The translations under genes and the position numbers were made by a program. DNA of 64,000 nucleotides from Nectonema munidae (Eukaryota; Nematomorpha; Nectonematoida; Nectonematidae). The notes beneath the pieces are model-generated. The model was given only the letters and a program-made list of their open reading frames with translations, did not search any database and was not told the DNA's origin. Below are positions 1 to 14,300 of this stretch, in pieces. Every line of letters starts with the position of its first letter. The stretch's first letter is position 1. The stretch lies in contig JAUIRK010000142.1 in NCBI GenBank assembly GCA_030549495.1, positions 756,001 through 820,000 of the forward strand, read 5' to 3'.

Positions 1-619
1 TTTGTTGAAAAAATTAACTCTGCAGACGGAAAGTCCACGTTGAAAACTTCTATTCGTTTTTTCATCTTAATGAATCTATCGGATAACTTAGGACAGTATA
101 GTATAGTGGAGATATGAAGAAAGAAATCTTGTATATTTGGATTCGCTTTATGAAGAATTTTACAATATATTCCACATGTTTCAGTGCATAAAGTTACTTG
201 GAAACGGACACAAAAAACGTTCAATATTCATGTTGATTCATTGGACACTTGAATAATTTCGTGCAAAATATCATTACATTTTTCCTTTTTTGTCGGCCTA
301 TCTTTCTGAGGTAGATTTTTCCACCCATGTATTAAAACAAAACAACGAAATCGATGTGCTGTCCAAAACGATTTGCGTTGTTCACTTTCTTCCTTTCGGC
401 CTAGAATTGTTTATCTTGTGAAAACTAAACAACAACACCCACTACGCCCTTGTCATAACAATTTATGTCTTAAAAACATTGGACTTTTTTTTCAATAATA
501 TTTTTTCATAAACGTTGTAATGTAATTTACTTTTGTGTATGCATACTAAAAATGAAGTGCGGATTTAACAAATGCTATTAATTAGTACATTTCAATTATT
601 TTTCATTTTTAAAGGATCT
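1..619. other. Left-edge AT-rich DNA, nothing recognised
   Basis: All frames are short and none resembles a protein I know. A run of about 37 open codons touches the left edge on the plus strand, but it shows no motif and could equally be chance. No RNA gene or repeat end is visible. Confidence 0.4.
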
Positions 620-756
620 TTAACCCATTTACGGCCAATGTTCCTATTTTGGAACATAAGCAATTTCATCTTCGTCTGCTTTTTTCAATGACTTTGAATA
701 TAAATCGTCTGCGTTTTTTAGATATCGTCTGCTTTGCTTGGCCTTAAATGGTTTAA
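620..756 (+). mobile_element. piggyBac-type MITE, copy 1
   Basis: A 137-bp element lies between two TTAA sites (620-623 and 753-756), the target that piggyBac elements duplicate. Its ends are near-perfect inverted repeats: CCATTTACGGCC on the left matches CCATTTAAGGCC read inward from the right. Just inside the left end is the near-palindrome TGTTCC/GGAACA, then the words CTTCGTCTGCTTTTTTCAA and ATCGTCTG that recur in three further copies. There is no coding capacity, so it would have depended on a transposase made elsewhere. Confidence 0.75.
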
Positions 757-2128
757 TGAGTAAAAAGAGGGCGGTTTTTCAAAAAAGTTTGGAACCACTG
801 ATCTAGAAAAAACTAGATTTTACCTAATTGTTTCATTATGAGCCTGCATTTGATAGGGAATACCCAAATTTTAAAGGTCTTAATGATGATATTGTGCAGT
901 TAAAAATTGCTTCTTTAGCTTTCAAAAGTTGATACTACATATTGACAGGATATAAGTCAGTTCAGTTGCTGGTGTTGTCTGAATACATCAATATAGTGGT
1001 TTTACGACAATTGCCCCAACATATTTAAAAATAAGAAAAAGTTATTGAACTATCATTTTACATTTTGGGCTAGAATTTAATCACCGATTAATTAAATCAG
1101 AAATACCAACTTTAAATTATCCACATCTCAAAAACTAACTCTATTGAGATTACATTTATTAAATATGCCAGGGGCAATTATCCTAAGGGATGTTGTCCGA
1201 ATGCATCAATATAGCAATTTCCTTGCTTTCATTATGTTCATATGAGATTTTTAAGTTTACCTTATCCTCAGTAAATGACCATTTCTTGATGTTTGATCAG
1301 CCGCTCAAAAATTGTAAAAAATACGATTTTAATTCATTAATTTGTGATTTATATAATATAAAAAGCTTAAGAAAAATATTCATCTCTGAACATCTTTTTA
1401 TATGTTTTTTTTCAATTAAAAAAAATTTCTTACTATTTATTTTTATTGGCCAAGTGCTTTCTTATTTTTACAAAAGTGAGTTTATTTTGTGCTTTTATTA
1501 AAAATACTTTATACAGATTCAAGTTTAAAAATTTAGTTAAAATACTTTTTTTTAAAAAAATACCATTTCTAAAAAAATGATAAAAATATATGTTTTCCGC
1601 CTTAGAAATGTGACTTTATGAAATTTCTTCCAATGAAATTTTTTTCTTCTTCCATTGTAAAAATTTATTTACGCATTCGTTCGATGAATTACTATAGACT
1701 GAGAGAAAATGAATCTTATGGTGTTAAAGTTCAACTTTTCTCTTTTCGATTCCCAGTTGTAGCAATGGGAAAGGAGATTGTGGAGTGTAAGGGAAAATAG
1801 CGGACTCCGATTTCAAGAACTTACATAAATCCAGCTCCAAATACTTAAAAATTTAAAATATTTAAAGCGACTCTTTTTTCCAACATCCTTTAAAGATGGA
1901 CCCCTCCATAGTATAGAGACTCATTTTTTCGTTATTGATTTGAATAACTCCGCGATCTTATTTTTCGAGATCAACTTCCCTCTTGTTTTTTTCTTTAAAA
2001 GTGTTTCGAGCTTGTAAATATTCCTTTTTGCAGTTGAAAAACTTCATCTAACATCGATGCAATCTTTAATGTAAGCTTTGCCATACTATGTCGACCATGA
2101 TTGTGTATTCATCATTCTTTTATTTCAG
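757..2128 (+). other. Upstream region of the CLIP1-like gene
   Basis: AT-rich sequence with no convincing exon. The words GTTTGGAACCACTGATCTAGA near 785-805 resemble the outer end of a Charlie/ZBED-type hAT element, but no partner end is visible. A polypyrimidine tract with a TTTCAG acceptor closes the stretch at 2128, two bases before the first CLIP1 start codon, so a 5' UTR intron or a trans-splice site is likely here. The promoter itself is not identifiable. Confidence 0.4.
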
Positions 2129-2130
2129 AC

Positions 2131-2345
2131 ATGCTTTCTGATATGTCTTTTTCCTCTCGCATTCCACACATGAAATCTTTAAAGAGCAAAAAGACGAATT
2201 TTGAGATTGGAGACAGAGTTATGATTCGCAAAAATCTCGGCACTCTGCGATTCGTAGGCGAAACAGAGTTTTCGGAAGGAGTTTATGCTGGAGTGGAATT
2301 GGATTACCCATATGGCAAAAATGATGGAAGTGTTTTGGGGAAGAG
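2131..2345 (+). CDS. CLIP1: CLIP1-like exon 1: start and first two thirds of CAP-Gly
   Basis: The ATG lies two bases after a TTTCAG acceptor, so transcripts begin upstream and are joined here, by a UTR intron or a spliced leader. The exon encodes FEIGDRV...GETEF...GKNDGSV, the conserved body of CAP-Gly. The donor is AG|GTAATC in phase 2. Confidence 0.85.
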
Positions 2346-5300
2346 GTAATCTTTTCATTCTTTAGATCTTGTAGTTTGGGCATCTTAACCATCTTAGACA
2401 CTTAACTGGATTGCAATTTTAAATGTTTCGCATATGAATTTAGATATTAAACAAAATAAATGTTCGATCATCCGTTGAATTACATTACTTTCGCTTCTAA
2501 GAATTATTATCGATGAGAAATTATGTTTTTTCTTCAAATGCCTCAGAGTATTTATTTGTAGTTCATATTATCTGACAACATCTTTAGGATGTAAAAAAAA
2601 TTGTTTTATTTTTTTGCAAAAAAGTTTATAATTTAATAAATAAGTACAAATAACAAACAAAGAATACGTTTTAGGTAAAAAAAAATGGTTTCTTCAAAGA
2701 TATTTCATTAAATGATTAATTAATCCACCATAATATATCGTATTCCTTATTACTAATTAACAATCGAACTGTCCAGTTATACTAACTAAACTTAACTAAC
2801 CATGAAATTAAAAAATATATTTACATCGTAAATTTATCGTCTTTTGACTCTATATTTTGCAAAATAATTAATGCAAAGCAAATCTAAAATATTAATGAAC
2901 AGGTATACTTCGATGCAGCTTCTACGTGTTTATTAGCGTTTATCTCGCTAAGCAACCCTGATAAATTTTCGCGGATTTTGGGCCATGAAATGCTACTCTT
3001 GCAATCGAATTGATATTTATTCTTGGGAAACAATATTTGAAATTAAAAAGGAACCAATTAAAAAGATTATTATTTAATTACCCTTATATCCGTACATTTA
3101 TCGAATTTGATATTTGATTTGAATTTACAATACACGATTTATTGAGAAAATGTTGAATAGAATCGTATTGCAAAAGATACCATTTTTGACGTTTATATAT
3201 TAAATATTTTTATCTTCAATTTATTGATGCAGTATGTTTTAGTTCACTTTTAAATAAAATTAAGAATAATATTTACTTTCTTTCACATCATTCAAAATGC
3301 CGTGTTATTATTTTTGGGACAAAAGGGCGTTTACCAAAAGTAAAGTAGTTAATCTAATGCTTACCTTCACACTGTTTTTAAATGCCTTTATCGTTCTATA
3401 GTAATAATAACGTCCTCTAAGATTACATTTATAAAACTTGCAAAAAAGAAAGTTAATTTATGGTTTTGAAGAGAAGAGGATTTAGAACTCCTTACTGAAG
3501 AATTGTTTTGATATTTTTATTCTTGGAAAGCATCATCATCATCAGTGCATAGGTGATTGCTTCCAAATCCAGCGTAACTACTGAATCTTTTCATTTATTT
3601 ATTTGGATATGAGATGGTGGTGTTGTTCTCTTTGCATTCTTTCGTTCTTAGAAGCTTTTCTTTCACAGCAAAGAAGAAATTAGCACTTACTTGCTTTTGC
3701 CTTTTAGTGTTGTGTATGCTTAAAGTATTACGATTCACCTATCGTATGTCAATGCATATTGTGTGTACATATAGGACATTACCAACAAAAAGTGCTATTC
3801 ATTTTCAAAAGACAGGCTGTCAAACTACACCTTTTGACCCAAATTAGACTCAACTGGGCGATGAGATTATCGGGTATTCTTGGATTCGCTTAATCCCCAT
3901 TTTCCCCAACGTAGCACAACGGGTTGGCGTTAAATTCGTGAAGCAGAATACACAAGTCAGGAAAAATACCCTTATTATATTTGCGAAATATAATTTGAAC
4001 AATCAAGTCTTTCTAATATATACCATCTTTATCCTTAGATATTCGTTTTTTATGCTTTCGTTTTTTATCAAGATTGCGTAGAATAGTTGGCAGTGCTTTC
4101 ACACTTTCGTAAACATTTTTGTTGATAAAACTTAGTACAAATAATTTCATTTGTGTGTAATTTATAGCGTATAACTTATGGAATCGAATAGCTCATTTAT
4201 ATATATATACTTAAGGTTTGTAGCATATTTTCTTCCAAAATTTTTTAAACACCCAAATTTAAATTAAGGGCTACATACCTGTTAATTCATAGACCCATGT
4301 CATAATCATATTTTCAAACAATTTACTTTACTAACTGGATGAATATGAAGATCATTGTTTTTCTGTGTTACTAATCTTGTTTGGTAACATTTCGTTGCTA
4401 AAAATTTTAAATTATATTTTAAACAACAATGCATTTCAGTGCAGAGTAATCAATTCATTTGATATGAACAAAGATTGTTCACAATTTGTGATATGAGAGG
4501 CTGAAAAATCATTTAGCTCCTAATCAATATCGCATATGATGGTGGGGTTGTCGAATAATCTACTGTTGGATAAATGAGGTCTGACTGTATTATAATGAGT
4601 CTTCTAATACCACCCTTTCCATATGGTCTTTAGAAGACAAAACATTTTTAACCTTCAAACACCAAATATAAATCAGTTCAACCAAAAATTCAGCTCAAAA
4701 GATTTACAAAAGCGATCATTTTTAGTCATGGTATACAACCTTCACTTGGTTAGAGTATAGCATATCTAATAGACTATACAGGTAGACTGTGACCATCGGT
4801 TTCAATAACTCGTAAATGGCGATAAGGAGGGATAAAGACCTAATTACATCTGATGAGTAGTGATTTATCATATATGGATGCTTTTCTTCCCTTGTTGAGC
4901 CTGAAGAGTTGTTCACAAACTTTCTAAAAAATTTCGGCGTAGCGGTCTACTATACTTTTTTAATGAGCTCGGAGTCTCATTCAAAAAAATAAATCAACAT
5001 ATAAACTACTGTACTAAAAACTTGACACCATTGTTTATTCAAAAATTGTCTGAACAATCCAAATCTCAATGCGATGGATGGCGTCTGCTTTGTCTAAACC
5101 AAGTTGGCTCTGTTTTGGCCAATGCAACTCTCATATCATTACTCACTTCTAATCTGTTTCGGGATTTGGTTTCAATGGCAAGTAGCATAAAGAACGCTTG
5201 CTCACACTCATATGGTAATGGCACGTCGAATCAAAACTTCCAGAGCCATCTTTGCAGCATCAGCATAAGACAGCCCCATTTCAATCCAAAAATCGCTATG

Positions 5301-8300
5301 AGATATTTTACAAAAACATCTTTTGCACCTCTTCAATCATTAATCAAATCAGTAAACTGTTCTTGAATTAAGAAGTCTTCTGAGGCCAGATTATCAATCG
5401 AGATTATAAATTGGTTCCAGATAAATTGATAGTATTTTCCAAATTTTTGTAGCTTAGGAAAATAAAGAAAAATTTCTTGGCTAAGATATGCTACACGGTG
5501 TTTTATGGCCTCCAGGACATCTTCATTAATGAAAATCTCGTTTTCATCAACATATATTCACATATGATTTCAAAAACTGGCAATTTAGTAATGCGATCTT
5601 TTTTCCTTGCAACGTGAGGAGGTTTCAGGGAATGCTTAGTTTCAAATATGTTCACTAAAATTGCTAGGAATATACGAAAACGGACGTCAGAAAATTTTAC
5701 ATGGATGTATACAGAAATTGTTGGATTTCTTAAAATTGTATCGCTTTGAAACTTTTACTTTGGAAAGCCATCTCAGGTTTGAGTGCAGCAAGAGTTTTTC
5801 GAAATCATTTTCTTCGCATAAATCTGAAAACAAAGAAGAGTTGAAGGCATTTTCTTTAATTAAATTCGCTGTTTTAATGATGACTTCATTGAGAACATTT
5901 TTTAACCTATCAGTTATGTTTTTGGGCTTAGCGATGAATAGCGCACTGGATACCAATTTCATCTCGAGATTTTTCCTTAATAAGAGTCTAAAAACTAGAA
6001 CAACAGGAAATTGCTAGAGCACGCTCCGGAGACACTCCAAGTCGATGTTCTGGCTTAATAACATGCTGTAAAAATGGTCCACCTTGTCAATGTTCCTCTT
6101 AAACTGGTTCTACTGTTAAGAGTTTCGCAAAACAATAAATTGTCTACCAGATGCTTGTCGTATAGATATTGTACGTAAACGAAGAGCGTTATGTTTGCAG
6201 CATCCATCGTTTCATCAAGTTGAAAATCGAAAGTGCTTCATCTCCCGTGCAAGATTCACTTGACGGGCTTTAAAAAAGTGGATGCTAACACTTCAGAACA
6301 CAAAAGACACTTATGTTCCTCTTCCGCACCTGACGTTAATGCAGTAAAACGGAATTTTAAGTGTGAGCCGTCATATTTCATTTTTGTAGCCATTAAGAAA
6401 AATGCACATTTACAAATTAGGCCTAAAAAGCAATGAAAGAATAAAATTGGTACTCAATTCAAAGACTAAATTTTCTATTCTTTTAAATGTGACTTATTGG
6501 CAAAAGGTGCAATTGACCCAATATCGGTGCAATCAATATGTTGCGAAAAACGATCCACCCAATGTCCCATTCTCGGTCCCCATGGAACTGCTTAGCGATC
6601 GCCTAGGCCGAAACAGATTCCAGTTTGAAAACCACAAGAATTATTTAGTATATATTAAATTGAGAACATTTAAAATATTTTAGGGAGGGGGGATGCTTTT
6701 TTGCACCCTTAAAATCACATTGGGGGCCGTCGCCTCAATAAAGACATTGACTAAGCAACGATTTAATAACATTAATAACTGACTAGCGCACTACCTAACC
6801 CTTACAGCTGTCGTGCTTCGAAAATGGCTACACCTCTGATACTTTAACGTTTAGGTATTTCGAGTGTCGCCCAAACTTTGGCCTGTTCGTTCCCTACGCC
6901 AAGCTGTTGGCGCAACCCGACTACCTCGCAGACACGCAGTCTTCTAGCGCGCGCAAGGCGCTCACCTGCAAACTTGGCTCCGGCGCGACCAACTTGAGGA
7001 GGATCCCCAGCAAAGATTCCATCTGCTCCAACCAATCCTTCATGTCCTTTTCTTCCTACTCCCAGCCCGCTTCCCAATTACGAAAAAATCCTGTCTCCAA
7101 ACTCTCAGAATTCTCCTTTTCCTCAAATCTTCATCAGAAGACGAGAGAAACTCTTGTTGTGAGTTCCTCCTTTTTTCCTTTATTAACGATTTCGTAAATT
7201 ATGAAATTGGCACTCGTCATTCTCAAAGATAAATGCGCGTGGAACTTCTTCGTTTTAAGAGTCATTAATTTGCCAGCAAAACGATATGAGCAAGTTTGAA
7301 AGCCATGTATTTCCTTTTCATAGTTGTGTTAATAATCCGCGCGACGTCATCTTGTTATCGAATAAAGATGCACCCTTATTAAAAAACTGAATTCGTAATA
7401 AAAACCCGAAAATAATGGAAACGTTCGCGTGCCTTTCACAGATTTTTGCCCGCATCCATTTTGTTTCAAGGTAAAACATGAATAGACTTGCGTGTGACCC
7501 TTAAGTTTGCTGTTTATCCTTCACATTTAAATGTTCGATTCGATATTACTTCAATTAATTCTGATATCTCAACTCTCACATTATCTTTACGTTTTCTTTC
7601 ATTGCTTAAAATATTATTTACATAAACAAATCGAATTTCTATCATACAACCAAAATTAAAAGTATTTTGATGACTTCGCAATAGTGCGAAGAGAATTTTT
7701 ATTTATTTTAGTATCCAAAATGTATAGCTGCTTATATAAATTACTTTGCAGAAGGCAACAATCTTATAAATTATACTTATTTAAATTATGTCATAGAAAT
7801 TCTATGACAAAATGTTTGGACTGATTCTATTTTTGTAGTTTCAACCTAATCCTGTTTTCTCTTATAGCTTGTTCATAACGCAATTCTTTTTACGTGGTCT
7901 CTTTGGTGCACATTTAATTAAAGATGCTTCAAGCATGACAATCCCCCTAAATATGGATTTAAAGTCAAGGTCCAATTGGTACATTGCTCTGTAACTATAA
8001 CTAAGGTTAGTGCTCAACGAATTTGCTAGGCCTAAGAAAACTTATAAAAATATCTTCAATGTCATTTTTGTGAATCTTTTAAAAGCAAACTAAAAACTTT
8101 AGTTGAAATGAATCATTTTTCTTTTTGTGTCTCATGCTTCTGAATGACTACTACAACCTGTTAACTTTTTTTAAAAAAGGATTTCATTTTCTTTATTTTT
8201 CCCACTTTAATTTTTCTTAATTGATTTAGCCTCCTAAAACTCCTTCTCTAGTGGATGCTGCAGTCATAAATCAAGAAAAGAATTATCTGGTAAAGATTTT

Positions 8301-11300
8301 AACCTTTTTCTCTACTCAATATAAACCATTTTAATATGTTGATGATCTCCATGACCAAAGCAGAAATGGGGGTATCTAGCGACAACCCTCTTTCTTATAT
8401 ACGCTAAGGTCGAGGTATTTTCTCCATAAAAGAAGCCATAGTGATCTGGTGCGAACAAATTTATTCGTATGATTTAGATTAACCCATTAAGCCCCAATGT
8501 TCCCATTTGGGAACATAAGTAATTTCATCTTCGTCTGCTTTTTTCAATGACTTGGAATATAAATCGTCTGCGTTTTTTTAAATATCGTCTGATTTCTATG
8601 GTACTTAATGGGTTAACATGGTTTTGGGTAACCGTTAAATGCTATTTAGCCCTTTCATTACCAGAAAAATCAGACGATATTTATTAAAAAGCAGAAGATT
8701 CCTATACAAAACTATTTGAAAAAGCAGACGAAGGTAAAATTGTTTATGTATCATATATCATATATGATACACTGGTCACGAAGCGGTTAAAGTGTTTTAA
8801 TCCAGAAGACACAACATTTTCATTGTTTTTGTATCAAGCTAGGAGTACTGAAGTAGGGAAGCTTTGTCTTGAATCCGAGACCTTCCGAGAATCAAAGCCA
8901 GATAGACAAAGCTTCTCACGCATGTCTCGAAGTAAAGTTTATTGTTTTTAGTTTTAATTTTGGGTTCGGTTTTTTCTTTGAATCGAGTATAAAAGAATAT
9001 CCAGAATTTCAAGATTCGGAAAATTTATAATGAAAGACGTGTGCGTTGATTTGTCAAGAGCAAGCTTTTTCAAACACGATCCCTTGAAAGGGGTTAGGAG
9101 ATTATGGGGCATCCAGCAAGAGCATAAATTTTTTAGAAGTTGTTTTTATGTTGTGCATTGAAAAAGTGATATTTTAACTAGACACGCTATCACTGAAATT
9201 CATTGAAGGAATCATAAGGCTGTGGCATGTTTTCAATCTAAAATTTAGAGAGAGAAAGTCAGAGAAAAGCTTTTTAAATAATGCCATGCATTTTGAAGGG
9301 ATGATATAAAATTAAAGGCAGTATCTTTTTGATTTATAGAATATTTGATAAAATGGTACCACGATGATATTCAGCTTTATTTTATATGCCTACAGGTGAA
9401 GTTTTATCATTCCTATTTTCTACTATTTGCTGAATCGATTACTATTTTTCCAATTCGTATTTATTTTTTCTCAAATGAGTCTTTTCTTGAAATTTCAGAG
9501 AAATGTTATATTATATTTATATGATGGTGCACCTTCAATTGAGCGCAATGACAATTCCACGCAAAATTGCTGCACTTACGCCTTATTTTCGTCCCTTTTA
9601 TTTGCTGCCATATATACATAAAGATCAATTATAAATACATAAGATAATTAGATTAAAAAATGATTGTCAAAAAATATTTATGATTTTTATTTTTGAAGTT
9701 TTATTTGAAAACTGATACTTTTCAAATATTCGAGTTTGTCAACTCGTCTATCATATTCAGAAACTATTTTTTATTGCACAATGAGCTCTTTCATATCTTG
9801 AATGTTTGGCACTGTCTTGTTGTTCAGCATTAAATCTTATGATTTTTTTTTCTGTGTGATCTTGTTCCAAGCGAAGAATGGACGCCCAATATATGTATCC
9901 ACAAAATAAGCAAAAAGATCGTGTAAATCTTCTGGTGCTCTGTCTTGTAACTTTTCAAAAACGTCGACAACATCATAAATAGGAATTAAGGCTAATACAA
10001 TTAACATCTTGCAAAATGAACGTGCGTTTTCATTGCGTAAATATAAACTTGTTAAATTGAGGAAACCAATTTTTCTCCAAACACTTTTTCCAGAATGAAA
10101 CAAACCGCCAACTCAAAGAAACACCAGAAAAAAACATTACTTACAGCATTATATGGAACGCCTTTTCAAAAGCACGCAATATTGCATCTGGTCGTAAGTC
10201 ACGTTCTAAATGAAGAAAAACATCTAAAAGTCTTTTGTATGTTTGTTGACTTTTATTCTGCCGCAATGCATAAAACATTGGATACTTTCTTTTATTATAT
10301 CTTTAACATAAACTTGATAGAAAAGATTGGCTGCTACTTTAAAAGGGGTTTGGGTTTAACCTTTGCATTTTCGATCAACGCATCGCCACGATTCTTTTCC
10401 ACTTGCAAGCGATGAAAAAGTCCATTCAAAATTAACTACTTACCTTTTTTTTCTGAAAGAATTTGCTGCATTTTGGCTGGTATCTTTAAGTTAAATAATT
10501 TTGTGTAGTAGCACTTTTTATAATTAGCATTTTAAATTGGTAACCGGAGAATAGTTTCCAGAAGACAAAAGTGTCCAGATAGAAAGAGCTATCATTGCTT
10601 CGTAATTGACTTGTGAAATTGACTTAAGTCTGCGCATTACAAGATAGTGGTCACTGTTCGCCTAGAAGCTTAGAATACTGTCTATCAATGAGAATACCTT
10701 TAGCAATCAATAAGTGTACTCTGTGACAATACGTCAAAAAGCATGTTTTTTGATTTCTTTTTCATCAATTCCTTATATTTTTGTAATGTTTGCGATATAG
10801 GATTTTCGTTTAATGAAAGTAGTGATTGAACGATACCAAGTGCCCGTGGCTAACAACAACAACACAACAAGCGCCCGTGGCATCGTTGTTAGACCTCAGG
10901 GATCTCATTTCAAAGGTCTCAAGTTCGATTCCTAATGTACCCAAATAGAATTTCTTGTTGTGATTCTGTGCCACTCTGATCCCAAAATTTTGTAAATTTC
11001 CATTATGAGCTCTTAAAAATTTCTGATTATGATCACGACCCTGATTTATATTGATTTAAAATTTACTTTCAATAAATTCTCTACTCTATTACTTTGTAAT
11101 CATTGATTTGGTGAGAGAGAATAAGTTTTTAGATAAAATTTCATAAAATGACATTAGTTTTTTTAATTTCTCTTATGAAGTCCAATCGAAAGTATTATCC
11201 ACTGTAGAAACAATTGGAAGCAAATTTTTATAGGAAATAAATGCAATTTTTTGAATTGAAATGTTAAATTACTTTTTTAAAAATTGAACGACTTTAAAAA

Positions 11301-14300
11301 AACTGAGACGTATTTTCCATTTTAAATATGTAGAAATAGCTATCATCTTATTTTTTTTAAAATTCAAAACCATTTGCAAACAAAATTTTTAACATAAAAA
11401 TTGGAAGTAAGATTTATATGCAATATACAACATTAAGCGAAATCTAGAGTAAAGCTTGGGACATTTTATTTTTTAAAAACTCATCAGCCATCTTTATCCA
11501 ACCTCTCAGTGCAATTATCCATGTCGAAGAATTGGAGAGCGCACTAAATTTAATGGACCAGAAACCTCATTCCAATTAAACGCGTAATTTAAATAATCAA
11601 TAATAAAATTGTTTATATTTTTAATTTCCAAGGCTAATTAATTTTTGAAGTGCGTGAAAATTACTCCATTTTGTCCAAATTAATTTTGTCCATTTTGCGC
11701 ACTAAATTTAATGGACCAGAAACCTCATTCCAATTAAACGCGTAATTTAAATAATCAATAATAAAATTGTTTATATTTTTAATTTCCAAGGTTGATTAAT
11801 TTTTGAAGTGCGTGAAAATTACTCCATTTTGTCCAAATTACTATATTCGCCTACTTTATGTTAAATCCATTCCATCATATTATATAGTAAATACAGAGTT
11901 CTTTAAAAGATTAATACGGCGTGGTTGTATATCAATTATAAATTATGGACTTTATTGAAGAAATTGATTTATTCACGATATTGCCAAGTTTTTATGACAC
12001 CCCTTCTCAAAACCATTTCAATAAAATTGGTCTTTCCATAGAAATTCCGAGTATAAATTTTTTTAACATGATATCATTTTTGAATCCTAGAATGTCCCAG
12101 GCCTTTTGTAAAATACGGACACATCCTGAAAATTTAATAATTTGTAAATAATAGTGGGGACATGCCTTCCTTTTTTACGGCATATCCACTTCTACTTTAC
12201 TGTATATCCACTTCTTCTTTACGCATAGGAGATCATTAAAGCGAAACAAAATCAAATAGAAGATTTATTGAATGAGCGCGATGTGAAAAACGGAAGCATC
12301 AAAAAATTGGAAGAAAAAGTTTCTAGTGTAAGAACGCCTTTTTTTTTAAATCCTTCTACTTCCCCGCCTTTTTTTCATTTCGCCTTATAACGCGCCCTTT
12401 TTTTTTTAAAAAGTCATAAGTATGCGTGCGTTATACGCCCATAATAATTTTGTAAAAGGAGGTATATTTATATGTGGAATAAATATTTGGGCTAGACCAG
12501 GGATTTCCAACCCTTGGGTCGCCAAGACCTCAAAATAAAAACACTGTCAACTCTCAATTCTAAGAGTTTTTAAGGATATACAGTCACATCTTGGTTGAGG
12601 GATACTGTGGATAATTTCTTATCTATTTTAAACAAAGATGAAAAAAAGTATGAAGAAGAGAATCCCACAAAAAGGTTAAATCCATTTTAATTTTCCTATC
12701 TCTTAAAGAAAGACATAGAGAGGGGGGGGGGGGGAAGTTGTCGAATAAGCATTGATTTATTATCTTCCTGCTTTTCTCCTACAATCTTAACAAATAGTAT
12801 GCACGCTATTTTCATTTTTAAATGAATTCCATCTTTCCTTCATTGTAAGTTTTTTTAATATCTTTTATATAATTTGTCTGGATGGGAGTTTGGCGCGCAA
12901 AAGAGGTGGGCTAATAATTTCATTTCAGATTCTTTAGTGATGTCTAGAAAACAGGTGTACAAAAAAGAATGTCTTAGCACTGGGTTTACGTGTTTCATCA
13001 ATGATGGAACCGAAAAACCACAATGCGTTGCATGTCAGGAAGTGTTCAGCCACGAATCGCTTAAAGAAAATAATCTCAAGCGCGCCATCTCCTGGGAAAA
13101 CACCCAAGTTTGGCAGAGAAAACTCTTGAGTATTTTAAGAGGAAAGAAGAACAACTCAAACATTAGCTGTTAGACAATTTTATGCGCAATAGGGAGTGTA
13201 TTCTGTTTAACAACCAAAACGTGCAATCTCTTTGCAAAAATTTTGTGTTTGCAGCCACACACAATTGGAGAAAAGTTGGTAACGCTTGCAACCCTTGACA
13301 TTGTTTGTACCAGCCTTGGAGATGCTGCAGTGGAAATAATTGAACAATTCCGCTGTCAGATAACACGATCAACCGAAGAATTCAAGAGATCTCACAAGAC
13401 ATTAAAGAACATGTAGTGGCTGATATCAAGTAGCTCAGAGTTGTCTGAGTCAACTGACGTCGATGACAAAGAAATGTGACGATGACAGAAGGCTATTCCT
13501 TTACTTAATATCCATCTCGCTTAATGTTCTGCTGAAAGAATACGCACTTTTCCTACACCAAACCTAAGACTTCTTCGCACAACAGTTTACAGTGAATGCT
13601 TATCTGTCAATCAGATTGATATGGGGATATTATTGGTGGAAAATATATATATTTCTCATTTAAATAACTTGAATGAATATTCATAACTTATCAAATGCAA
13701 AAAATTGAAGCTATTAAATCGAGACGAAAACTCACGAATTTAGAAGGGTTTGAGCTGATGAAATAATGAAATAAAAAAGTAAGTGGAAAAATTTATACTG
13801 CATTGAATGAATCAAAAGTTGACAATTTAGAAAATGAAAATATATCGATAGATTCGATCACATCATTTTAAATAATTATGCCAAGCTCGATACAAAATCT
13901 TATTGGCGGAATCCTGCGACGTCTTTAATTTGAATGTTTGTTTAAGAGTATCTATCTCACTACCATGATTGTAATTATTATTCAAAATTTTTTGTTTTAA
14001 AAATTCAGTTTCAAAAAAAAAGAAGTAAAATTCTTAAAATTCAATTCGGATCGCCAAACTTTATTTCTACGCGCTGAATCGGTTCTGCAAAGAAGTCAAT
14101 CGACCTTAAAAACGAGGAAGATGCTAAATGTCCTGTAGTTTGAAACATTCAACAAAAATCCCATTTTTTAGTAAACGGCAAACAAGCACACACACCCACA
14201 TGATCGGTACTTCATCAAATTTAGTCTTTGATCAAATCGCGATTTTAAATACTTCAAATGGATTAAATGATACTGTAAAAGTTACGTGTAGGATATGGGC

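Noticed and set aside
10871-10945. Functional tRNA gene
   Set aside because: A and B boxes are present but the acceptor stem does not pair. SINE or pseudo-tRNA is more likely, and the same holds for 15070 and 23710.
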